From: Casuarina equisetifolia
Lineage: Eukaryota; Streptophyta; Magnoliopsida; Fagales; Casuarinaceae
NCBI GenBank assembly: GCA_028551475.1
Contig: CM052356.1
Location: 2,862,001 to 2,926,000 of the forward strand
DNA length: 64,000 bases
Direction: 5' to 3'
This document shows, piece after piece, positions 22,046 to 34,814 of this stretch (position 1 is the first letter of the stretch; each line of letters opens with the position of its first letter). The notes below the pieces were generated by a model that was not told the origin of the DNA, made no database searches, and saw only the letters and a list, made by a program, of their open reading frames with translations. The translations under genes were made by a program, and so were the position numbers.

Positions 22046-23335
22046 TTATTGCTCTTTAGGTAAAGACCTTTTGGGAACAACCTTTTCAATATTATAGACA
22101 TTATAAGGAGATAAACTTAATTGATATAAACCATAAGATAAAACACAAGATCCAACTTTATTTGAATTGTAAAACAGAGTAATCATTGAATTCTTTATTT
22201 CAAATGCATAACCATCCATGTCTAAAACAGAAACAGAAATTAAATTTCGTCTAAAAGACGGTACATAAAAAGTGTTCTTCAATAACATTTGAAAACCTGA
22301 ATCTAATGTTAAAACAATATCTCCCACAAAGTCTATAGGGACTTTAGCATTATTCCCAACTGTAAGCCATAGTTCATCTTTACTTGGTCTCCGCTTGTTT
22401 ATGAACCCCTGAATGGTAAAAGCAACATGATTAGTTGCACCAGTATCTAGCCACCAAGAACTTGATGGGGCTATAGATATATTAGATTCACAAACAAAAA
22501 CCAAAGAACTATTACCTGCTGGCTTGGGCTTTTGAAGCCAAGATTTGTATTTGTTACACTCTTTCTTCATGTGACCTTTCTTCTTACAGAAGAAGCAACG
22601 ATCACTCTCTTTCTTAAAGAGTGTTTTCTTGACCCCACCTTTATGACTAGATGAACTAACATTCTTAGAGGTTGAAGGAATACCTGGATGACTTGGTGCA
22701 GCAACTCTTCTGCCTTTCCCCACATTTGAATTAGGAGAATACATTACCATATACGACTTGTCTCGCTTCAACTTCTCTTCCTCAGCTACTACTTTAGCAA
22801 TCAGATCATTAAAAGACCAGCTTTCCTCTTGATTATTATAGGCAGTCTTGATTATTCCAAATTCAGGAGGAAGCGAATTCAGAGCATGGTGGACAACACA
22901 CGCATCATGGAGTGCAACATCCAAAGCCTTAAGCTTTGATTGGTAATCTACCATTCTGATGATGTAATCTCTTACATCACCAGCTCCATCATACCTCATG
23001 GCATATAATGCCTGAAGTAGCTGCCCTGTTTCAGCATTTGAAGATACCTTATACCTGCTCTCTACAGCTTCCATAAATGCCTTAGCAGTACCATCCACAG
23101 GCAACCCACTCTTAAGATGATCCATGATTGATCTCTTCATGGACAATAAACAAATCCGATTACTCCTTATCCATGATTCAAAAGTTTTCTTTTGCTCTTC
23201 AGTACTCTCTTCAGTAAGAGCAGGTGGCTGTTCTATAGTGAAAGCAGAATGTACATCTGCCATCTCCATTGCGAACATAACATCCTCTTTCCATCTTTTA
23301 AAGTTCGCACCCGTAAGTGTCTCAATAGTAATCAT
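22046..23335 (-). CDS. copia Gag and protease polyprotein
   Basis: Open frame of 429 aa on the minus strand. Order: N-terminal Gag starting MITIETLTGANFKRWKEDV, a UBN2/RVT_2-associated type of Gag region with DYIIRMVDYQSKLKAL; a CCHC zinc knuckle CFFCKKKGHMKKEC (C-X2-C-X4-H-X4-C); then an aspartic protease with the active site WWLDTGATNHV. A single in-frame TAA (22,046-22,048) separates it from the integrase part. Gag packages element RNA and the protease cleaves the polyprotein. This is the best preserved part of the element and could still be expressed from the LTR promoter. Confidence 0.9.
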   Translation of the reverse strand: MITIETLTGANFKRWKEDVMFAMEMADVHSAFTIEQPPALTEESTEEQKKTFESWIRSNRICLLSMKRSIMDHLKSGLPVDGTAKAFMEAVESRYKVSSNAETGQLLQALYAMRYDGAGDVRDYIIRMVDYQSKLKALDVALHDACVVHHALNSLPPEFGIIKTAYNNQEESWSFNDLIAKVVAEEEKLKRDKSYMVMYSPNSNVGKGRRVAAPSHPGIPSTSKNVSSSSHKGGVKKTLFKKESDRCFFCKKKGHMKKECNKYKSWLQKPKPAGNSSLVFVCESNISIAPSSSWWLDTGATNHVAFTIQGFINKRRPSKDELWLTVGNNAKVPIDFVGDIVLTLDSGFQMLLKNTFYVPSFRRNLISVSVLDMDGYAFEIKNSMITLFYNSNKVGSCVLSYGLYQLSLSPYNVYNIEKVVPKRSLPKEQ

Positions 23336-24105
23336 TTAGTTGTTGATAGGAAAGGTGACTGAAAGTGAGCCAATACAACATTAGTAATATACGAGTACTA
23401 TATAAATATAATCAAATACTTGGAGATTCAGTAACTCTATCATGTAAACACCTTTGGGCAGAATACATAACAATCAATGTAAAATCTCAGCATAGTAAAG
23501 GCCATGAGAATATTCTAATTTTCATAATCTACCACCTTTGGGTGTATAGACTAATCCAATTAGTCTAAACACATGCATTTTAACTATGCAACTCTTTATG
23601 TTCTAATATATAATCACCTCCTTTGGGAGTATGACTATATACTAAAACTAAAAGCGTCCCAATCCGCATGAGAAAACTTCTTGAACACAATTAAGTTGTG
23701 CCACTTTGGCAGTCACAACCTAATTGAATCAATCTCATACGCACAGACATGCTTTATGTACTCATTAGAATATGAATTAATACTTTAACAGATTCAACTA
23801 AATGCATGCTTCAATTACATATACTATAATAGCATACAGAATATGTCTATAAACAAACTTAAGCATGAAAGAAAATAAACAAGATGTCAACATACATGCT
23901 CCAAACTTTAAAGCATCAAAAGAGACTGAAAAGATATATAAAACATATCATATAATATATCAAAACGTTCATTATTCAAAAATACACATTCTGGTTCAAA
24001 CCGCACTCAATTTGGACCATCCACGCGCTCTCACGCGCCAGTCAAAGTTTCTGGTCAAAATCAATTTTTTTTTACCGTTGACCGTTGACCACTGACCGTT
24101 GACCT

Positions 24106-24300
24106 GTTGACCGGGTCAGGTTGACTCGTTGACCGGGTCAGGTTGACTCGTTGACCGGGTCAGGTTGACCCATTGACCGGGTTGGGTTGACCCATTGACC
24201 AGGTTGTGTTGACCCGTTGACCAGGTCAGGTTGACTCGTTGACCGGGTCGGGTTGATCCGTTGACCAGGTTGGGTTGACCCGTTGACCGGGTCGGGTTGA
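24106..24300. repeat. 22-bp minisatellite, array 1 (about 9 copies)
   Basis: Unit close to gttgaccgggtcaggttgac plus two bases, repeated with a strict 22-bp period and one to four changes per unit. It lies within the leader of the copia element. Confidence 0.9.
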
Positions 24301-24363
24301 TGGACCCTAATGGATCAGACCGGGTTGACCCAAATGGGCCTAACCCGGATGAGCCGGATTGGA

Positions 24364-24500
24364 TTGACCCAAATGGGCCGGACCGGTCACCCGAATGGGC
24401 CAGACCGGTCACCCGAATGGGCCGGACCGGTGACCCGAATGGGCCGGACCGGTCAACCGAATGGGCCGGACCGGTCACCCGAATGGGCCGGACCGGTGAC
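24364..24500. repeat. 22-bp minisatellite, array 2 (about 6 copies)
   Basis: Unit close to gggccggaccggtcacccga plus two bases, again with a 22-bp period. A looser GC-rich tail with gatgggcc words continues to about 24,660. The different unit and identical period suggest divergence from a common ancestor or constraint on length. Confidence 0.9.
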
Positions 24501-25231
24501 ACCCTGATGGGCCGGGCCGAGCCCGATGGGCCAGGACGGGACGGGCCGAGCCCAATGGGTCAGGACGGGTCAGGCCGATCCTGATGGGCCAGGCCGGCCC
24601 GACCCGAATGGGTCGGACCATCCTGACCCAGGTCCAGCCCTGGTTGGGTCCAGACCCGGATGACCCGCGAAACGGGTCGATCCAGCTATTCGGGTCGAAA
24701 ACGACCCGAATGCTACCCGAATGAACCGCGAACGATTTCGTTTGCGATTCGCAGATTCGTGCAAAATTAGCACAAAATCTGCATCGATTTCGGCACAGAT
24801 CGGCCGGAAACACATGGAAAAACTATTTTTTGGCCGATTAAACGCTCAAAAATGACCAAATTTGAACCTAAAAGTTAGGTTTTAGGCAAAAACGAAAAAT
24901 TGACTCAAAAATGTAATTTTTGTGCTAAAAGTTCGTGTAGAACTGTAGATCGACTTACACAGAAGCGGATTGTAGAGAGAAACATCACAATCCGATCGAA
25001 ATTTCATCAAATTTTGCCCGAGAATGCGATTTGGGATTTTGTTAATTTGAAAGTTTCGAAAATTACAGTTTGAACCCAAAGAATCCGAAAATTGTATTTC
25101 CAAATCACAAACAACACCCAAATGTTTAGCAAATCACATTTTGACCCGAACAGAAAAAAAAAAAAAAAAACAAACACGATTTTGTAAACCAAATAAAAAT
25201 CAAAACCAGATTTTAGACCTCATCTACGATA

Positions 25232-25245
25232 GCTCCGATACCACA
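25232..25245 (-). other. Primer binding site of the copia element
   Basis: The minus strand, starting one base inside the 5' LTR, reads TGGTATCGGAGCTA. It matches the common plant PBS TGGTATCAGAGC except for one substitution, so the primer is initiator tRNA-Met by analogy. Confidence 0.85.
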
Positions 25246-25695
25246 TGTTAGAAAAGAGACTTTATAGGATCTGCGTAGACAGATCTAAAACACCGTTTGT
25301 GTGATTTTGATTTAGCAAATAAATAAAAATAGAATTCATAGAAACATACCGCTCTTACGATCCATTCTTTCGTCGTTGTAGACCCAATAATGCTCTTTCG
25401 AATTCGGGCTTAGGCGAATATCCTCTATTCTCATAAGATTCACTGGCTCGATGAGAGAACCTAGGTTTCGCCTCTTTTGTAAAAGACAACCCTTATGAAA
25501 CCTTAAGAACATTACGTATTTATATGAGCTAGAGGATAAGACCTAGCCTTACCTTATGTGCAACCCAATAGGCCCACTCATCACGGCCCTATTTGGTTAG
25601 CCATGGCCCACATCAGCTAGTCCATATGTAGAACTTTCATGGACCAACATAATATAGCCCACTTTAGTAAGCTTAAATAAAAAATTAAGCTAACA
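25246..25695 (-). repeat. 5' LTR of the copia element
   Basis: 450 bp, 447 identical to the left LTR. On the minus strand it should carry the promoter. It is followed outward by the GAGCA target duplication at 25,696-25,700. Confidence 0.95.
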
Positions 25696-26135
25696 GAGCA
25701 GCCATGGAAACTCTCTCTTCTTATTCGGCTGCAGACACTCACAAACTCAGGGACTCTTCGGGGAGCCTGCAAGAAGGGAATAATTTGTATAGCTGAACTT
25801 CTGATTGCCTGAACTCCTATCTTTCGAAAAACGTCTTGCAAGTTCCACGAAATATCCACTTGGATAAGAAAAAGATCTAGATTGAGCCAAATGGGGAGTT
25901 GCGTCGAAAACATATTTTCTTTTTCTTGTTCTTTTTAATTCCAATGATGAGTTTCCATAACATAAGGGGTATACTTTACAAATACTTTTTCTTTTTTGAA
26001 AAAAAAAAATCAAAAATCGTTTATAAAAATCAACATACGATCCGATAGAATGAAGTCTTCAATTGCCGAAATGAGAAAAAGGTTGGGATACGGGTGAAGA
26101 TGAAGAAGAGGAAGAGAAGTACAATAAAGAAGAGT
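25696..26135. repeat. Right flank of copy B, paralogous to 34,458-34,896
   Basis: Nearly identical to 34,458-34,896 (gagcagccatggaaactctc through tacaataaagaagag), then breaks: unit D goes on into an acidic-repeat frame while this copy switches to an A-type flank (ttgtctcagaggtgtttatt). No open frame spans it. Confidence 0.8.
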
Positions 26136-27860
26136 TTGTCTCAGAGGTGTTTATTAGGAACTTCCTTCAATCGGTTGTATAGTTTAAGAATACACAAAGT
26201 GGAATCTAGTCAAGAAAGATGAAACTTCTCACAAATTGTTTTTTTTTTAATGAATTGTCATGTATTTTATATATCTAAAAATTTATTGTACAAAATAGTT
26301 CAATCAACCATTTATGATCTAGACTCAAAAATGACATTTAGAAAATTCTAAAAATCATGCAAATATTTATTACCATTTATAAGCTGCACACTCTTAATTA
26401 ATAAAATTTATCTCTCACATATTTCTTGATCTTAGTGACAATGTAATGCTCTTTAAATTCTTGTTGTTAAATAGCTATTATTCCTTCATTTCATACATAA
26501 TAGATTATTACTTTAGAAACTACATTCAGCAAAATTACTGCAAAACTTTTACTTTTACAACTTTAATCATCTAACTTACTCCCTCTCTATATTATTTAAT
26601 GCTTTGATATGGTCTTTTCATTGACAAATTCTCATAAATTGTTTTTCAGATTGTCCCCGAACCTCATCTTCGAATGCAAGTTTCCTAGAAAAATGACATA
26701 CCGTGTCAACTCCAAACGCGTTTCAAGGCATGTCAGTTCAATGATATATGGTTAAATAATTGGACAGGCCAGCTATGAAGCTCTAAGTATTAAGACTTTT
26801 CTGTTGCTTGATAAGGAGATGTTTGGAATATACATTGACATGAGCTGTATTGGGTAGACAATTGTTAAGATTGGTGGAACAATTAAGTTAAAGAGTATAG
26901 TTGTCATTACAATGAGAAGTCTATGTAATTGTGAAACCAGAAAATATTTTCTAGATGTAATGGGTTTTCTAATAGCATTTGGTTAGGATTCTTATCCTCT
27001 TGTGGAAATAGATTTTCTTAGTAATATTTGATTAAGATTCCTTTAGGATTTCTCTATAAATAAGAGAAATATAGAGAAACTACCAAGTAAGTTGAGAAAG
27101 TCCCCATGGGGGGCTAATTGTTGGGAAATGCTCCTCTTATGAATTTTAGTAATAAAAGAATTCATGAGATACCTATTTGATGAGAAAAAAATATGAGAAT
27201 AGACTATAGGAGATATAGGACATGATAATGTTTGAAACCTTTTAAATATATTGTATTCAGGTGTGTGCATTCTTATATTTGTGTATTCACTTTTATATGA
27301 ATAATGTAACTTCATTGAATTCTCCCAACAATAACCTTCTAAAGTTGTTGTTGAAGTCTGTGGATCATCTAAATAAATAGTGAGTGTTTTGTTATGTGGT
27401 AATTGAAAGATTTTAAATTTAATTTTTTTCTTAAATAAATTATAATATTAAGATATATTTTAAAATTTTATATTTTTTATTCTTAAATGAATAAACTTAT
27501 ATATTTATAAAAAAAATTAAAAAAAAAAAGGTTGTTCTTTTCATCGTTGGTTAATTTTTAGGTCAAATCCAAACTGTGTAACGTACACGAGGGTCCAAGT
27601 ACGTTTCCAGTCATGAGATGTTGCAGAAATCTGAGGCCATAGTTCTTCTTCGTACTGTCGTTTTTAGGAAGAGACCTAGGTTTATAAACGAGAAGTAGTG
27701 GACAGAGAGTGATAATGATTTGAGTTGACCCCGATAGGTAATTTCAAAAACTCCTTGATCCGCGCAAGGACGAAACGATTATTCCACCGAAACAACTCGG
27801 AGACAACTGTACAAAACTAATTGGGAGAGAAGGTCAAAGAGGAATGAGCTGCAGAGACAA
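26136..27860. repeat. Third, diverged copy of the unit A/C flank
   Basis: Similar to 15,890-17,160 and 30,830-31,750 in order (ggttgtatagtt, aatctagtcaagaaaga, ccgtgtcaactccaaac, then cttcttcgtactg near 27,640), more diverged than A is from C. It carries an insertion at about 26,863-27,330. Confidence 0.65.
26863..27330. mobile_element. Probable solo LTR (about 468 bp)
   Basis: The flanking duplicate blocks run without this sequence in units A (near 16,830) and C (near 31,410). The insert begins TGTTAAG and ends TCTCCCAACA, and has a TATA-like ctctataaataagag at 27,052-27,066. A convincing target duplication was not found. An alternative boundary is the pair attgttggga (27,117) and tcccaacaat (27,323), an inverted repeat enclosing about 215 bp. 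Confidence 0.45.
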
Positions 27861-29540
27861 ACGCATCCATTAGTTTGGGTTTTGCAATTATTAAATCTCA
27901 TATGAAATAATAGTAGTCTAAAAGAATAGTTTATAGAGATATAAATTTATTTACCTAGAACTTAAGTTTGGAGGCTTCGTCCACAAGGTCCATCCTAATT
28001 TTTGTAATGTTGGTATATCTCTATAATTTTTATTAAAATAATTTACTATTCCATAAAAAAAATAAAAAATTAAAAATATTTATTTAATGTCTTGATATAT
28101 TGTTTTGGTAGAAAAGTAAGTTTGTATTAATTAAAATTAGTATAAGAAATATAGAGATAATATCTTGACATATTAAGTTGAATATATTTTATTTTTTATA
28201 ATACTGTTCTTTATAATTTATGATTTTGTATCAAAGTTTAAGTTCTAAAAACACTCCGTCACTCATAAACAATGTTTTCCATGTTCAAAATGAGGAATTA
28301 TGTTAAGTTTCATGTAGAAATATAATAGTATAAAAAATCAATTTATTTATAAATAAATAAAAAAAAAAAAAAAAAGAATTCTTCCGTTTACTATCTAAAG
28401 ATTTTAAGTTAAATATAAATAATTTTTCATAATAAGAATATTTATATTTTTTTTTTAAAACATGTTGAGAGAAAATATAAAAGAAAGAACTTGTTGGTGT
28501 GAATCTAAAAGGAAATATTTGGTAAAGAACCCTTCAAATCAAGGGCCTCTAGGAAATACTTACTAAAAAATATACAAAAGAGAAGAAGGGGTAATTGATT
28601 CTTTAGAACCATCGAGCAAGCATGTCATTATAGTTGGCAAGCTTTTGGCTGAGTTAAAGTAGATATTATCTAAGATTTTTTGGTTTCAAATTCTATCCTC
28701 AAGTGTGTGAGTTTGGATGCATTTTAAGCATGAGAAAATGCAACCCATTTAGCACTTCCAATTAACAAAATAAACTGCTTTGAACACCAAGACTCCCGGC
28801 GTAAATAATTTATTGACCGATTCGTTGGTCGCGGTGACTTATTCAACCAAGAACCCAAGCAAGACTGCAGACAGAGGTGCAAGCCCAATTACGTAGGAGG
28901 AATATTAGTCCTTGTTAAAACCGGTGTGGTTGTGTAGTATGCCTAATTCATATTTAGAAATTATTTTTAAATTGTAATACCGGTTTTTTTCTTATAAACT
29001 AATTCTAAAGACAAAATTCAAAATAATATTAAAACTTAGGTTATAAAAGTGACAATATTTTGTACAAAACTTGCAATCTATAGTATTTTCTAAAATAATG
29101 TATTACCTCCTAATAGGAAATTCACAAGTTGACATTAGTGATGAAGAAATATGTTAAAATTAATATTGTTTATTTAATTTCATAATTTTTATAATTCTTG
29201 TAATGTAAGGACATGTTTCTATACTCTGTATATTAATTTTTATTAATACTAACTTATACTTTCACAAAAAAAATAATATATTAGTTGTTTTACTTTATTT
29301 AAGAAGAAAATAAAAAATTTTAATATAATATTAGAACTCAAATTCTATAAGTGGCAATATTTTTGCAATCTATAGAAATTTCTAAGTCTTATCATCTATC
29401 ACCATACTCACAAGTTTGATTTAGTTATGAAGACATATATTTAAAACAATGTTAGTTGTTTACTTTGTTTAAATCTTTCTTGGAAAAAATATTTATGATA
29501 AAACATATGTGATCTCCTTATAAGCTATTTGTTTTTTAAA
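27861..29540. other. Intergenic; dispersed repeats, no gene
   Basis: 28,160-28,400 is a member of the dispersed repeat described at 18,800. 28,105-28,165 and 29,205-29,275 look like short LINE 3' ends. The rest is AT-rich without supported features. Confidence 0.45.
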
Positions 29541-29549
29541 AAAAAGTAA

Positions 29550-31800
29550 TTTTAACTAGTACCACTTTCAAAGAAAAAACAAAGTAAATAAATCTCATGT
29601 CAGCGTTTTGCTAAAAACTTATTTTTTGCTTATTATTCTAAAAGGTAATGAAAATAAACAGCCTTAAGGAAGGCTTATTAGCATCAACTTTTGCTAAAGT
29701 AACCCATTGAAAACCACTAACAATACAAAGACGTGTGCAGGAAGCAGCAAGGTTTAAACAAAGGAAGGGACGTAAAAGCCACATTCGATGCCCAGAATCA
29801 AACAGGGTTTAACTCATTTTCAGTGGGAAGAGTCACATAGAAGAGCCCGGCAACCGTAAAGCACAATACCACTAAATCCTAAAAGCAAGCAAATGGCAGC
29901 ATAAGAAAGAATCCGGCGACACCACTTTGTAACGGAATCTGGTCTCCTTGGAACCGGATCATTTACAGCTAGTGGAGTTTCGGAAGCTCCTCTATTTTCT
30001 TGAGGTCCAGTCGGCTTTTGCTCTCTCATAAATTGAAGATGTTCATAGTTTTGGTCTAATTATTCACTATATTTCAAGAACAAATGGACGGCGCTGCAAA
30101 CAGAACCGAGATTGAGAATGGCGGCGAGTAGGGAGAGGCAAAAGTGAATCCACCAGTGATTACACTTAACAGGTGAGGGCGAGGACGCTGACGAAAGGAT
30201 GACTCCTTGAAACATGAAGTGCAAGTTGGTGATGGTAAGGGCTCCGGTTATCACCGCCTGGATTCGCTTTTCTTGCTTTCTGTTGATATCAGTTAGCTTC
30301 TCTATGCTGTCTTGGACCTTAAGATCGAGGTTCTCTCGGCGCTCTCCATCCATGTTGTGTATAGATAAGAATCGTCTGGCCAAAAAAAAAAAACAAAGAT
30401 AAAGATAAAGAATAAAAAGGAAAGATCTTAGGTAAAACTCAAAACTCAAATGTATGAAGAATTTTTTAACCCTTAAATTAGCTTTTAAATTAAGCCTTTG
30501 AACCTTTGGAAATAACACTAGAGCCCAAGTTGATTTTGCTCCTTCCCATATATCCCCAAACCTAATGATGCCCAATAAAGCTTCAATGAGAGGATGCTTG
30601 TTTTATATTTGAACTAACTTTTGAACTTTTAGACCTTCTTACACAAGCAAACTCTCTCTCCCACCTTACTATAACAAGAACTCTTAGGGTATTTATAGCT
30701 GAATTTTTGGTTGTCTATTTAAGAATCTCACAAAAATCCTCAAGAAAGTACCTAGAAGATACCAGTTCCCCAAGAAGATTAAACTCGCCCAAACGGTGTG
30801 GTGAATTTGTCAAAAACAATTTTCTTTTTGGAAGTCAATTGGTGGTTGTATAGTTCAAAGTTTGTATAGAAGAATACACGGATTGAAATCTAGTCAAGAA
30901 AGACAAATGAAACTAATTAAAAATTGTTTTTTCTTTAATAAAGTCATGTATTTCATAAAATTTGAAATTTATAGTACAAAATAATTTAATCAATCATTTA
31001 TCACGTAAACTTAAAAATGACATTTAAAGAATTTCAAAGATCCTTCAAATAGTTGCTACAATTTATAAATTTTACATTCCTGATAGATAAGATTTAGCTC
31101 TCACATACTTCTAAATCTTATATATTCTAATCATATAACTTCTTCCTCTCTGTATTATTTAATGTGTTGATACATTTTGTTAATTGCCAACTTCTCAGAA
31201 ATTGTTTTGCAGATTTTCCCAAACCTCACTTTCAATGACAGTTTCATGGAAAAATAAGGGTTCACACCATGTCAACTCCAAACATATTTCAAGGCATGTC
31301 AGTTGGGTTAAAGATTTGGACAGGCCAGCTACGAAGTTGTGACTATCAAAACTTCCTGTTGCTTGACAACGAGATGTTTGGAATATGTGTTGACGTGAGA
31401 TGTATTTGTTTAGACAGACTTTTCTACGTATTATTGAAGTCCGTGTGGAACATTTTTCATGTTGTTAAACAAGAGTCCAAGGCTATTATTTAAATGTAAT
31501 GAGTATATTTTCAACTAGTTTTTAGGTCAGATATAATACGCTGCAGAGATCTGAAACCTTAATTCTTCTTCGTACTGCCGTTTCTCAGAAGAGACCCAGG
31601 TTTGGAAACAAGTAGTAGTCGACAGAAAGTGACAGTGATTTTAGATATTCTAGAATGCAGATACACAGTTTGACTCGGAAGGCAATTCCATAAACTTCTT
31701 GATCTGTGGAAGGACGAAACGATGATGCCACCAAAATGAATCACAGACAAGTGTCACAAAACCTATGGTGAGAGAAAGGAAGCTAGTTATGTGAGAAGGT
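29550..31800. repeat. Segmental duplication unit C (paralogous to unit A)
   Basis: Collinear with 14,560-17,180 except for the unit A-specific insertion. It contains membrane-protein copy C at its left and the ttcttcgtactgccg block at its right end. Confidence 0.75.
29820..30353 (-). pseudogene. Unrecognised small membrane protein, copy C (one nonsense codon)
   Basis: From the ATG at 30,351-30,353 the minus strand encodes MDGERRENLDLKVQDSIEKL, then the conserved DINRKQEKRIQ stretch, a hydrophobic segment (NLHFMFQGVILSS), CNHWW, and a second span (CLSLLAAILNLGSVCSAVHL). A TAA at 30,060-30,062 then interrupts the frame after KYSE. The same frame continues open for another 80 codons, through a Pro/Arg-rich linker and the final span (AAICLLLGFSGIVLYGC), to 29,820. 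Copy A has no stop at that site (KYSDDQGQNYE), so a single nonsense change separates this copy from an intact gene of about 177 aa. A two-span protein of 97 aa could still be made. No function can be named. Confidence 0.7.
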
Positions 31801-31829
31801 CAAAGTGGCTAACAAATGGAGATGTAAAT

Positions 31830-32060
31830 TCATCTACCTAATATCTTGACATGATAAGTTGAATATATGTTATTTCTTATAATTTATAACATTATATTGA
31901 AGCTCAAATTCTAATAACACTCCTTCACTTTTAAATAAAGATTCTTGTAGAGAATGTTTCTCATCTTGAAAATGAGAAACTGTATTAGGTATGTTATAGA
32001 AATATAATAGTACCAAAAAGTAGTTTATATAAATATTAAAAACAAATTACTTAGCATCTA
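31830..32060 (+). repeat. Dispersed repeat, member 3
   Basis: Same word order as 18,870-19,110: atatcttgacatgataagttgaata, actccttcact, gagaaactgtattag, ataatagta, tagcatctaa. It abuts the LINE relic to the right. Confidence 0.55.
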
Positions 32061-32079
32061 AAAAGTTTTAGTTGAATAT

Positions 32080-33545
32080 ATATATTTGGTGAAAATGTAA
32101 GGGTGCATTAATAAAAAGTAATGTACAAAAGTATAGAGGCATACTTCATAATTACAAAAATTACAAAAATTACAAAAATATAAAGGTTAGAAGCCTTTAA
32201 ATCTCACTCAAAATAACATTTCCTTGTGAAGATTTTATATTTTGAAAAAAAAAAAAAAAGCTCTCCCTTATACAATTTTCCTTACTTTAACCAGTATGAT
32301 TGGAATGTTAACTATTTTGTTTTAAAATCATCTTCAGTTGCATTATGCTTATATATAATAAATGTAAGTTAAAACAGATAATTTAAGAAGTTTTGTAACA
32401 AAATCCTTTTCTTTAGTTGCACTAATCATCCATTGCAATTCTTCATTACATCCTTTAATATCATGTCGAATTCCTTTTTGAGCAAAAATAGATTTCCAAA
32501 CCATCATTTTTCATGGACATTTAAAAAAAATGATTTATATTTTCAACATGGAACTAACAAAAATTACAGTGTAAGTTAACTAAAGGGAGCCATTATACCA
32601 TTCCTTGTACTATAGAAAATCAATCATGACACACTAGTCATCAAATGAAATTATGTTTGCCAATGCCACCAGTCCAAATGAGATTATACCAATCCACTTT
32701 TTCATTTACTAACCAAAGGTATTGATAAATTTCTTTGCAACAATAGTTAGATCTATTAAGAATCGAGATAAGTGTGAGCCTTAATTTAAGAAGACCTCTT
32801 CAACTCCATGTCATGGAATCTTTGATATCAAGTTACATTACTGAAGTTCTTTTACATTTTGTATTGTGAATCCATTTATTTCATAGAGAAACATCTTAAA
32901 GATTTATGAGGTTCCAAAGCATACGCCCCAAAATGACTTTATTCCAAAGTTTAAGATTCGATAACCCCAATCCTCCTTCTTTCTTTAGTGAGCAAATTAT
33001 TTGTCATATTACTTTGTGAGAGCATCGTGTATCTATACTACCTGCCAAAAGAAAGTTCCTGAACTTTTTTTCAATCTCATAAATTGTTTGCTTCGACAAA
33101 AAAAAAACTTGCATCCAAAATGTATATGTGAAAATCAGCATTGATTTTACCAATTGTAACATTCCTACATAGCTAAGATGTTTTATTCCTCAACCGTCTA
33201 TTCTACCAAATATCTTATCTGTCAAACCCTTGCAATCAACATAAGTAAGTCTTTTTGTAATCAAAAGAACTCTAAGATATCGAATAGAGAGTATACCCAA
33301 AGGGAAAGGTGAATGATCTAGAATAAGAAGTTGTAATATAAAATAATCCTAAGAAGAATATTTGGCATTTACTATGGTTGTAATATAAACATGTGACAAT
33401 GATGATTTGGAAAAGTATTCTTACCCAAAATGAAATCCGACGTGACATTGGAGAATGGAATAAAGAGCTATAATAGATGATCAAAGCAATTAAAGGAAAA
33501 GATTTAACTGGTAAACTTCTTAAACTATCTTTCTTAACTTGCATT
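32080..33545 (-). mobile_element. Degenerate, 5'-truncated L1-type LINE
   Basis: Read on the minus strand through several frameshifts and stops, 33,545 to 32,420 gives the typical end of a plant LINE reverse transcriptase followed by its zinc-binding region. Recognisable phrases are SPFPLGILSIRYL, ITKRLTYVDCKGLTDKI, IKHLSYVGMLQLVKSMLI, KEGGLGLSNLKLWNK and DWYNLIWTGG. 32,420-32,080 then forms the 3' end, with aaaatgtaagggtgcattaa repeated in form at 17,895. The endonuclease and front of the reverse transcriptase are absent. It has been inactive for a long time. Confidence 0.8.
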
Positions 33546-34275
33546 TATTGTATATGGGTTTAACGAAATAGAAGATGTTTTCTTAGGAAAGCAATTAATA
33601 TTCCTATTTTCTTAACCAAAATAAAGAAGGTAGTATGTGGGAAAGTTTCTTTATTTAGATTATTTTAAATTTATTAATATAATTTACCTTTCTACCAAAA
33701 ACAAAACTAATTTATTCTTTGTAATAGCAATATAAATATGTCTTTTATTGTACATGTTGAGAGAAAATATCAAAAGAAAGAAATTGTTAGTTTAATCTAC
33801 CCATAAATGAGAATATCACGAAAAAAAACAAAAAAACTTTTCTGCAAACATTTGTCTCTTCAATAACAAGAAAAGACTGTTTTACAATGAACTATTGCAT
33901 CTTAATAGAAGGTTTGCTACATCGCTAGTAGATACGAGAAAAATGAATGTGACTATTGCATGATCTGTTGTACATATTGTATTTTTTTTTTCTTCGATAC
34001 TAATGTATATAAATAGGAGCAGAGGCCAATGATCAATATAGAGAAAAAGTAACTTACAACTCATTCATAGTTTTTAATACAAGAAGAGTAATTCTTCGAT
34101 CTCTTTTTGTTCTCTTTTCCATTTTAGTCTTTGAACACCAATCATGACCAAGACTGAGCCGAGTGATCAGAACGCAGTTTTGCATGTGGTACAGTTGAGT
34201 AACTCAAGTGCTAAGTTTTCAAGATGCAAATTCAAAACCATGATAATGACACCATACCATCTCAAAGAGATCGGA

Positions 34276-34455
34276 AAATGAAACTTTCTGCCAGTAGTTA
34301 CATTTAACGGGAGAGGCCGAGGATATTGATGAGATGATGATTCCTTGGAACACGAAGTGCAAGTTGGTGATCTTAATAGCTTTGTTTTCTAAGGCCTGAA
34401 TTCGCTCTTCTTACTATCTGTTGATATCATTCAGTTTGTCTATCTCACTTAGGGG
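34276..34455 (-). pseudogene. Membrane-protein family copy D, fragment
   Basis: Nearly identical to copy B, including the two adjacent stop codons after DINR. It keeps TGG where copy B has TGA after KCNY. As in B, homology to copies A and C ends shortly after the CN-W motif, so the second and third spans are missing. Confidence 0.75.
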
Positions 34456-34814
34456 TTGAGCAGCCATGGAAACTCTCTCTTCTTATTCGGCTGCAGACAC
34501 TCACAAACTCAGGGACTCTTCGGGGAGCCAGCAAGAAGGGAATAATTTGTACAGCTGAACTTATGATTGCCTGAACAGGAGATCTTTCGAAAAACGTCAT
34601 GCAAATTCCACGAAATATCCACTTGGATAAGAAAAAGATCTAGACTGAGCCAAATGGGGAGTTGCGTCGAAAACATATTTTCATTTTGTTGTTCTTTTTA
34701 ATTCCAATGATGAGTTTCCATAACATAAGGGGTATACTTACAAATACCTTTTCTTTTTTGAAAAACAAAATCAAAAATCGTTTATAAAAATCAACATAAG
34801 ATCCGATAGAATGA

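Larger units (their letters stand above)
23336..25245 (-). other. Long 1.9-kb untranslated leader of the copia element
   Basis: Between the primer binding site (about 25,232-25,245) and the gag ATG (23,335). It contains AT-rich DNA on the gag side and two GC-rich 22-bp-period arrays (24,106-24,500) followed by a degenerate GC-rich stretch to about 24,660. ORFs here on both strands are generated by the repeats. Confidence 0.8.
19620..25695 (-). mobile_element. Ty1-copia LTR retrotransposon, young but defective
   Basis: A full-length element of 6,076 bp on the minus strand: the 5' LTR is at 25,246-25,695 and the 3' LTR at 19,620-20,069. Each is 450 bp, with TGTTAG...CTAACA ends and 3 differences between them. 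The primer binding site next to the 5' LTR reads TGGTATCGGAGCTA on the minus strand, a variant of the initiator tRNA-Met complement. A purine tract, AAGTGGGAGAA, precedes the 3' LTR. Gene order is gag, protease, integrase, reverse transcriptase, RNase H, which defines copia. It cannot be autonomous: the C-terminal half of integrase and the N-terminal part of the reverse transcriptase are deleted and replaced by a small inverted integrase fragment. It is inserted in membrane-protein copy B. Confidence 0.95.
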